Made by a program: the position numbers and the translations under genes | DNA from: Paramecium pentaurelia | Lineage: Eukaryota; Ciliophora; Oligohymenophorea; Peniculida; Parameciidae | NCBI GenBank assembly: GCA_905183005.1 | Contig: CAJJDO010000023.1 | Coordinates: 515,566 to 579,565, forward strand | Direction of reading: 5' to 3' | DNA: 64,000 bases | Part shown: one piece after another, positions 57,179 to 64,000 of the stretch | How the letters are laid out: each line of letters starts with the position of its first letter | Position numbering within the stretch: the stretch's first letter is position 1 | The notes under the pieces: model-generated | What the model saw: the letters and a program-made list of their open reading frames with translations, nothing else | Databases searched by the model: none | What the model was told of the DNA's origin: nothing

Positions 57179-59071
57179 ATGGAATAAATAATTTAGAATG
57201 ATAATTTAGTGTTGTTACAATAAAAAATATTAAGCTATCCAAAAACTAATGAGGATCTTAAAGTACTTCTATTCTATATATTAAGACAATGGCAACAATA
57301 ATAAAAGTCACATAAATTTTCAACAAATTGAATGATATCTATCACCAACAATTATCACAAGAAGGATAAATCAAAGTAAATTGATATGATATATAAAAGC
57401 TTTGTAATTATATAGAACTTACAAGTTATTAACTTGGTGATTAAGTGTTACCAAGTCAGAAATTTGCAGTATAACTAATTGTAAAAGGATAAGTTGAAGT
57501 TTATTATTTGGAAGAAGGTTATATCTATAAAAATGAAAAATATCTCACAACATTAGATCCGTTATTTTATATTGAAGAGGACTTTTAATTCGATAAAATT
57601 AAATATTAGCAAAATCAACTTATATATAAAGTAGCAATCAATAATTCAATTTTACTGATGATTGATAAAAAAGAATGTGATGAAATTTTTAAATATTATG
57701 GAGAAATATTTTTGTTTAAACACAAAACTTTATGTAAAATAATACCAGGTTTAGGTGAATTGAATTCTAAACGAATATTGGAGTCTCTGACCAATTAATT
57801 TGAAAATATTATTCTTCCTCATAACACTTATATTACTGAGTATTATATACAATTTATTTATTTAAGGGAAAATCAATTAGGAGAAAATCTCTTTTTTTTA
57901 GCATAAGGTCATATTTCATTTCAGAAGAATAAAGAACACTTATTTAATATAGAAGAGAATGGAATAATTGGAGATGAATTATTAATTGATCCTGATTAAG
58001 ATTAAAATAGTGTTTAAACTTATTACTATACTGTAATTGCTAAGTCAGCATAAGTTCTACTATATAAAATTAAACTTAAGATCTTTACACGTCTCTTTCC
58101 AAATTCAATTATTAGATAAATTATTGTTTAATATAAATGTAATAAACTTTTATGATTTATAGAAAAATAATTGATGAGACTTCTTGTAGGAAGTAAACCT
58201 ATTGATCATAAAAAATGTAATACTTCACCAAATAATCAAATTAAAAAATCTAAATCTACTTTAATTTTAACTAAAGATTCAATAAAAGCTTATGATAATG
58301 TAGACATAGTATTCTAATAATATTAAGTATAAATCCTAAATCTATTAGGTACCTAAACATAGTAGAGTATTAAAATTTAATAACAATTTGTTGGATAAAT
58401 TCAATAAAAAATATAAAAAAACAGGAAAAAAAATTACAATTAATGAATTTGTGTAATAAACAAAATAAAGTGATGAACCTTAAATGAAATTATTAGAAAG
58501 AGTTGAGAATCCATATAATTTTGCCTCAAATGTTAATACAGAAGGATTTCTAAAGAAATATTATTCAAATCTAATTAGAATTGGATTAGTAAAACCTCCT
58601 TTAAGAATAGCTCCTTAAAATTAAGAAGCTATTCAAAGGTCAAGAGTAATTTCAGCTATGAAATTAATTGAACATACTCATGATTAATTGAAACCAAAAA
58701 GAGCTACAAGTGCTGCCTTCGGAAAAGTAGATCCTTTACTTACAATCAATGCTTTAGTGTCTACTAAAGAGAGTGATATGAATGTTAGTGCTTAAAAGCA
58801 TTTTGAAAAGAATAAAACAATGACTACTTTCAATCCAACACCTAGAACATAATCATAACCATAATTAGGCTATCATAATAATGTCACTCCTAGGTATTCG
58901 TCTGTGATAGAAACACCTAAATGTGATACTCCATAATCAAGATCAACAATGGCAAAATCCTCATAACTGGTTTTTAGACCATATTCTGGATTCATGGATC
59001 ATACTTCACGTTTGTCCTAATAATCAGAAATAAATAAAAGATTAAAGAAGCCAAATCAACATATTTTTTGA
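57179..59071 (+). CDS. Cyclic-nucleotide-binding-domain protein
   Basis: Starts MEQIIQNDNLVLLQQKILSY. Introns near 57260-57282, 57378-57401, 58139-58162 and 58329-58350 each reconnect coding frames. Two cNMP-binding-like folds are seen: IELTSYQLGDQVLPSQKFAV with VKGQVEVYYLEEGY, then NIILPHNTYITEYY with GENLFFLAQGHISF and GIIGDELLI. The C-terminal ~230 residues are basic and proline/serine-rich (ENPYNFASNVNTEGFLKKYY, LGYHNNVTPRYSSVIE), ending PNQHIF-stop (59069-59071). There is no catalytic or channel domain. Like the gene at 22-23.7 kb it probably senses cAMP/cGMP or has lost ligand binding. The two are paralogous only at the domain level. Confidence 0.78.
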
Positions 59072-59123
59072 GAATATTTTGTAATAAAAATTCTATTTAT
59101 ATTTTTACATGATGAATAACAAA

Positions 59124-60667
59124 TCACTAACACTCTTTATTTGCTTGAGTTAGATAGTCTAATCCATACCTTTTTCCAAATACAACTCCGTAATAGATTT
59201 ACGAAATAATATTTGCAATATCAAGAGCAAAAACAATTAGGATTACAAAATATCCAATCTTGTATTTACCTAATAAGATATAACCAATTTTAGCAAAAAC
59301 AGATCCTCCAATAATCTTAATAATTATATATATTAATACAGCTAATCCAGTAAATAAAATTATAGTTTGCCAATTTAAGTAATGATTAGTAAGGAGAGTA
59401 ATCAAATTATTTAATGAAATCATTAAATAAATAAATGCTGATGTAGCTGATGCACATCTTGGAATTAATCCACTATATAATAGAGTTGGAACCATAACAA
59501 ATCCAGCTCCCATTCCTAAAAATCCTGATACAAATCCTGCTAGAAATCCACCGGCATAAATCTTAAAAAATCTACTGATTGGAGTAAAATATCTTTCTTT
59601 TGGCAAAAAATTGATTTAATTAAATGTTTTCTCTTATTTGGTTCCGAATTACAAAATCAAATAATCATATAAGACATTGGTTATGATTAAAATAAAGATC
59701 ATAAAATCGTTTTCCCATGTGCAATCTTCAATTCCAACATACGAAGGTTTATTTGGATTTGTAGATCGCATTTATATAAATATCTATTTTATTCAATTTT
59801 TCTTTTTACTTAATTTAATCCAAATGACCCTAAAATACAGAGAATTGGCATCAATGGTAAAATGTTTTCTGATTCCTATTTAAATTTAGAATATAGAGAT
59901 TCATTTAAATTTGAATTAGAAATTATATAATCCTTATTATTATCTTACAATATATTTACTTTTTATTCTTGCATCCCTTCTATAGCTTGCAACTCTATTT
60001 TTTGATTAAGATTTGAATCATTTAAATTTTAAGTGTTCTCTTTTTAAGATTCTTCACTAACTTTAAGTTCTGCTTTTTTAGCATTTTTAGCTATTTTACA
60101 TAATTATTCTATATATTACCTTTTTCCCAAAGTATAGGGGCTACTCCAAATAAAAACAGCTCCTGAAGAATGAGAGTGTATAATTAAGGTAGAAATGACG
60201 CTAATGATGAACCAAGATTTGTTGCAAAAGGAACAGCAAGATTAAAGATTATTGCAATTCTATAATTTATGATTGGTCTTCGCTCGTCATCTGGATTTCT
60301 ATATATATTTAAATTTAGTACTTTTCAAACATTAATAGTGCTGTGTTAAGAAGAGTACCTCCAAACATAAAACAGTATGCAATATGAGTTGCTTCACTTT
60401 AAGAGTAATTAAGAATCATTTCTAAAAGTGGTCCTTTCAATACTCCACCTGAAAATTTCAAATATTTATACCTCCCATTCCTCCTAATATTCCTATACCA
60501 ATCAATATTGGTGTAAGTATATATGATATAATTATTCCAGCTTTTGGTGTAAATGGAGAATCATGTTAACATGAATAAACTAATGTGGCTGAATTCAATT
60601 CGCATTAACTAAATTAACCACATGTATGAAAAAACCCTGTTTAATTAGGTTAGCAGACTTCGGTCAT
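59124..60667 (-). CDS. TauE/SafE-family membrane transporter with Cys-rich N-terminus and large cytosolic loop
   Basis: About 470 residues. Starts MTEVCQPNQTGFFHTCGQFS at 60665-60667. This cysteine-rich lumenal/extracellular segment precedes the first TM, GIIISYILTPILIGIGILGG. Further TMs include ATHIAYCFMFGGTLLNTALL and IIFNLAVPFATNLGSSLASF. A charged loop of about 100 residues (KAELKVSEESQKENTQ) interrupts the two halves, as in other protist members. The second half has GGFLAGFVSGFLGMGAGFVM (the family glycine motif), ATSAFIYLMISLNNLI, and ends YLTQANKECQ-stop (59124-59126). Five short introns are used. The family exports sulfite or organosulfur anions; the substrate here is unknown. A hydrophobic leader upstream of the ATG hints at a missed 5' exon. 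Confidence 0.85.
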
Positions 60668-61382
60668 TAATAATATAAATAAGTTATTTTCAAAGTTTAA
60701 TTACAATTTAAAATAGATTCTCAAATATAATATTTAACATATTCTAAATAGTAATTATTTAGTTGAATTTTCAAACAATAATCAGGTTGCAAATTATTTT
60801 ATATACTGCTTAAGAAATGTTATAACGTCTAAGATTTAAAATATTAAGTTTAAAATCAATTGAATTTTAATGGATATCTTATTAATATTTTATATTGTAT
60901 TTTAAACAATAATTTTTTAAAAAATAAGTATTTCTTAGAGTATATAATTATTTTATATTCTCATTAATTTATTAAGAAAGGATTAAACTTGTTTAAGAAT
61001 CATAAAAAAAGGGCCAAAACATTTTACATACTCAAATTAAAGTAAATATTAAGAAAAGAAAATACATCTGTTGTATTAATGAATGATAAAATACATATCA
61101 CATATCCCATGAATATTATAATAGTAGATATAGAAATGATTGAAAATAAAGTTAAAAATCATAGATCTAAAAGGAATAGATTAGTTTGTTTATTATTTAT
61201 TTATTATAATTATTTCATAAATAATTATATGTTTAAACCTAAAAATTAGAAAGATCAATAATAACAGCCATTTTATTTGAGTTGGTTTACAAATTAAGGG
61301 TACTTTAAATTGATTGGTAATTCAACTTAGTGAAAACCTGAAACGAGGAGGTACAGCACCGCACCAATCTAGAAAGGATAAA
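60668..61382. other. Intergenic, divergent promoter region
   Basis: About 715 bp between the start codons of the transporter (minus) and the next gene (plus). Mostly AT-rich. A less AT-rich patch at about 61330-61375 lies just before the downstream ATG. No RNA gene recognised. Confidence 0.6.
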
Positions 61383-62868
61383 ATGCCTATTAAGAGTCCA
61401 TATTAACAACCTTTGATTGCAGTTACACATAATGTTCCAAATCCATATTTAAAAACTATGTGAGTAGTATTTTCAATAACATAGATCATAGCCAAAAAGT
61501 TATTAAAATAATATCTAGCAGATTTCTAAAATATATGCAGGTCAATTTTAAGGTACAGTAAAAAGAAGAAGTCTTGAAAAACGATATGATGATGGTCCAA
61601 AAAGTGGTAGAGGATCATTTAAGCCATCAAGAACATTTACTTAACAAATTTCTAGACCCTTTCGTTTCTCAGAGTAATAATAGAGTAGACCATAAACTCA
61701 ATAAATGAATACTTTAGAACCCAAATTAAATTGTGAAAACTTAGTAATGGACATTAATGATGATGAATAGCTGACTCCTAGAGAATAGGAGGATATTGAA
61801 ATAGTTGATATTGAAAATAATGATGATTATTCAAATTAATCAGATGAAGCAGATAGTGATGAGCATTAAAACTTATAATTACCTACTTAACAATAAGAAG
61901 AATAAGAAATTCAAAAAAATGCATCTTTTGTACATAAATAAACTGAAGAACCAATTGCAAGTATGAGAAAAGCAACCGCTAGTCTTAATAGGCCTTAAAC
62001 ATCTGAAGGTGCAAGAAGAAAAAGATTCATGAATTCAGATAAAAATGAATCAAAACATGCTTTTGAAACAAAGCAATCAGATTTTGGACTCTTAGATTAT
62101 GAACCTAATGTTATTTAAGAAGATGATTCAGAGAATTAAGAAATTATGCCAATATACTTGAATTAACTGAATTCACCTAAAGTATTAAATTTTATCCATA
62201 ATATTATTAAGGAATTGCTCTCTATACGTTCAGGATAAAGAAGAAAGTAAACTGAATAGGCTTAGATGGAAAATTTAGATAAAAATGAAAGACCTCCTTC
62301 TAGACATAAAACACCTCCTAAAGCAACAGGACTAGAATTACCTATTTAATCAGGCAATTAGAATACTAATAGGGATGGAATAGAAATACCAATTAAAAAT
62401 ATGTATGCTTAAATAGATGAATAAAGTAAATATTTTATTATTATTTCAAGGCAATAAAAATAATAATATGGGAAATATTAAAAATAATGATGAATTTGAT
62501 GATTTTGATTTGGGATTCTTCAAAATGAATAACAAAGTTAATTTAAATAAATTTCAACAAAGGGATGGATATCAAACTGATGAAGGAAGTATTTTATTCT
62601 TAATTATTAAGAAAAATAATCTTCTGGATAAAAACATCCTTAATCTGCTAATTTAAAATATAATGGACTAGGATTCTAAAATGTTTCATATTCTCCTATC
62701 AATAATTAAATCACTTCTGCTCATGGTTTCAGAGCCAATGAAGAATAAATAGTTATCAAATATAATGCTAGCTCAGCTTTAAATAAGAACTATAGTAATT
62801 AACCAGTTAAAGTGCCATTCCAAACTTCATTGGATTAAGACTTTCTAAGATTATTTGCTAATGATTGA
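61383..62868 (+). CDS. Disordered acidic/Q-rich protein, uncharacterised
   Basis: About 470 residues, starting MPIKSPYQQPLIAVTHNVPN. Introns near 61459-61483, 62427-62451 and 62589-62611 are needed, the last two ending AAG. Composition is strongly disordered with acidic patches (MDINDDEQLTPREQEDIEIV), basic patches (EGARRKRFMNSDKNESKH), and a short acidic-aromatic motif EFDDFDLGFF that could be a protein-binding linear motif. It ends RLFAND-stop (62866-62868). No domain was recognised. Nuclear or cytoskeletal scaffolding is guesswork. Confidence 0.7.
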
Positions 62869-62913
62869 ATTATCTAATATTATTATTATAAATATACAGT
62901 TATTATACTTTAA

Positions 62914-64000
62914 ATGTCAACAGCTGGTTACTTAAACAAATACAATAACAAGAAATAAAATGATACTAAATCTATAGTAAGTTAACAATCTAGTAAAAAA
63001 GTATCAATTTTATAATTTCTTATAGAGTACAACCACAGATGTAAAAACTAAAGAAGACATATTGAATAAAATGCAATAGAATGAAGAAAAACATAGACTA
63101 TTGATGATGGAAAATAATAAGAGGAGAAAAGAATAAGAAAAGAAACTTAAATAGCAAGAAGAAGAAAAGTAAAAAGAAGCAGCTGCATTGCTTGATTAAA
63201 GAAAGAAAACTAAAGAATAAGCTTATATTAATTATTTAAGAAATAATACTAAACAAATATTGGCTGATTATCAACCTAGATAAACTGATTATCCTAAATA
63301 AAATCCAAAACCTTAATTAGAAAAAAAAGTATAAACAAATTACAATAATTTCGAAGCGCTTGATCTAGAAGTATCACAAGTTGCTAAGAACAAAAAATTG
63401 CCTTAAGAATTTTAAAAATAATGGGAGGATTTTGAAATCATGAAGAAAAGTGAACTTCTAGATAGTCTTGACTTAAGCACAGCTCAAAAATAAAAACCTG
63501 CTCCAAATTAAAGAAAATATGAATTGCAATAATTACTAGGATTACCAGAAGAATAAAGTGATGATGAGGAGGATTTATGGAAAAATACTATGAAAAATGG
63601 ATAATTGGCTAAATAGAACTCTAAGCCTCCTTTATCAAAGCCTACTTAATGGGCTGAATAGGCTATTACTTAAGCAGATGATGTCTTATCCAAAATGAGT
63701 TAAAAACAAGGAACAGAAAGAGATAAAAGAGAATTAACATCATAAAAATCATAATAAGAACCACTCAATACTAAATAAAAGTAAATTTCTTCATCAGTTC
63801 CAAAAAATACTACACCTATTAAAAATTCTGAGCAGACTAAGATATTGTAGTTAAAAGAATAACAATTGCTTGCCTAATAAATGTTAATTCAATAGCAATT
63901 GTAATAAAATACTATTGATACTAATTAGAATACCAATAATAATACTAATCATTAACACCCTCCTAGAAAGCCACCATAAAATATTAGAATAACTAATAAG
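62914..64000 (+). CDS. Coiled-coil, Q/E/K-rich protein (partial, runs off the window)
   Basis: Starts MSTAGYLNKYNNKKQNDTKS. A 25-nt intron (near 62999-63023) is followed by a long charged helix (NKMQQNEEKHRLLMMENNKR, RKEQEKKLKQQEEEKQKEAA). A region containing WEDFEIMKKSELLDSLDLST comes next, then Q/N/P-rich low-complexity sequence to base 64000. No TGA occurs before the window end. It begins 45 bp after the preceding gene on the same strand. No family recognised. Confidence 0.7.

Noticed and set aside
59677..59883. 68-codon plus-strand ORF
   Set aside because: Antisense to the cytosolic loop/intron region of the TauE/SafE transporter.

Overview
The window is somatic (macronuclear-type) DNA of a ciliate, very probably Paramecium (P. 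aurelia-like; the species cannot be fixed from sequence alone). Long reading frames stay open only if TAA and TAG are read as glutamine and TGA is the sole stop. Introns are tiny (mostly 22-30 nt, GTA...TAG or GTA...AAG), the DNA is about 75-80% A+T, and genes are packed with gaps of 13 to about 950 bp. A standard-code ORF scan therefore shatters almost every gene. All CDS calls below were made by reading with the ciliate code and splicing by eye. No rRNA, tRNA, CRISPR array or transposon was recognised.

Layout. 1-5.6 kb: MORN-repeat protein (3' end) and the intraflagellar-transport subunit IFT139/TTC21B. 5.8-12 kb: proteasome lid subunit Rpn5, divergent from a BK/Slo-type K+ channel, which converges on a CAMK-type kinase. 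12-22 kb: EF-hand protein, monoglyceride-lipase-like hydrolase, RING-H2 ligase, low-complexity protein, small protein with a dynein-stalk-like segment, Tul1/DSC-type membrane RING ligase. 22-29.2 kb: cyclic-nucleotide-binding protein with a TAA-encoded polyglutamine tract, cytosolic ENGase (GH85), Ca2+-dependent protein kinase. 29.6-36.6 kb: large ZNFX1-like SF1 helicase with NFX1-type zinc fingers. 36.7-52 kb: TBC-domain protein, then a repeated block with PACRG (four copies as assembled) divergent from an FCP1/SCP-like phosphatase. Between the repeats lie two coiled-coil genes, a broken ORF, a secreted glutathionylspermidine-amidase-like CHAP protein and a small HTH gene with unusual codons. 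52-64 kb: zinc-finger-only relative of the ZNFX1-like protein, SAPS-like protein, coiled-coil protein, second cyclic-nucleotide-binding protein, TauE/SafE transporter, and two disordered Q-rich proteins (the last cut by the window end).

Assembly quality matters here. Each run or single base of N sits at the edge of a long exact or near-exact repeat: 451 bp direct in IFT139, 1134 bp direct in the ZNFX1-like gene, 906 bp direct in PACRG, and 2303 bp inverted around PACRG/FCP1. The first two are almost certainly unmerged contig overlaps. The PACRG/FCP1 block looks like a chimera of nearly identical loci plus an older diverged gene pair.

Functionally, several genes are ciliary or membrane-excitability related (IFT139, PACRG, MORN, BK channel, cyclic-nucleotide-binding proteins, CDPK), as expected for a swimming ciliate. 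Others are housekeeping (Rpn5, ENGase, ubiquitin ligases). There are no operons. The closest organisational signals are very short divergent, convergent and tandem spacings, and a conserved divergent FCP1-PACRG pair.
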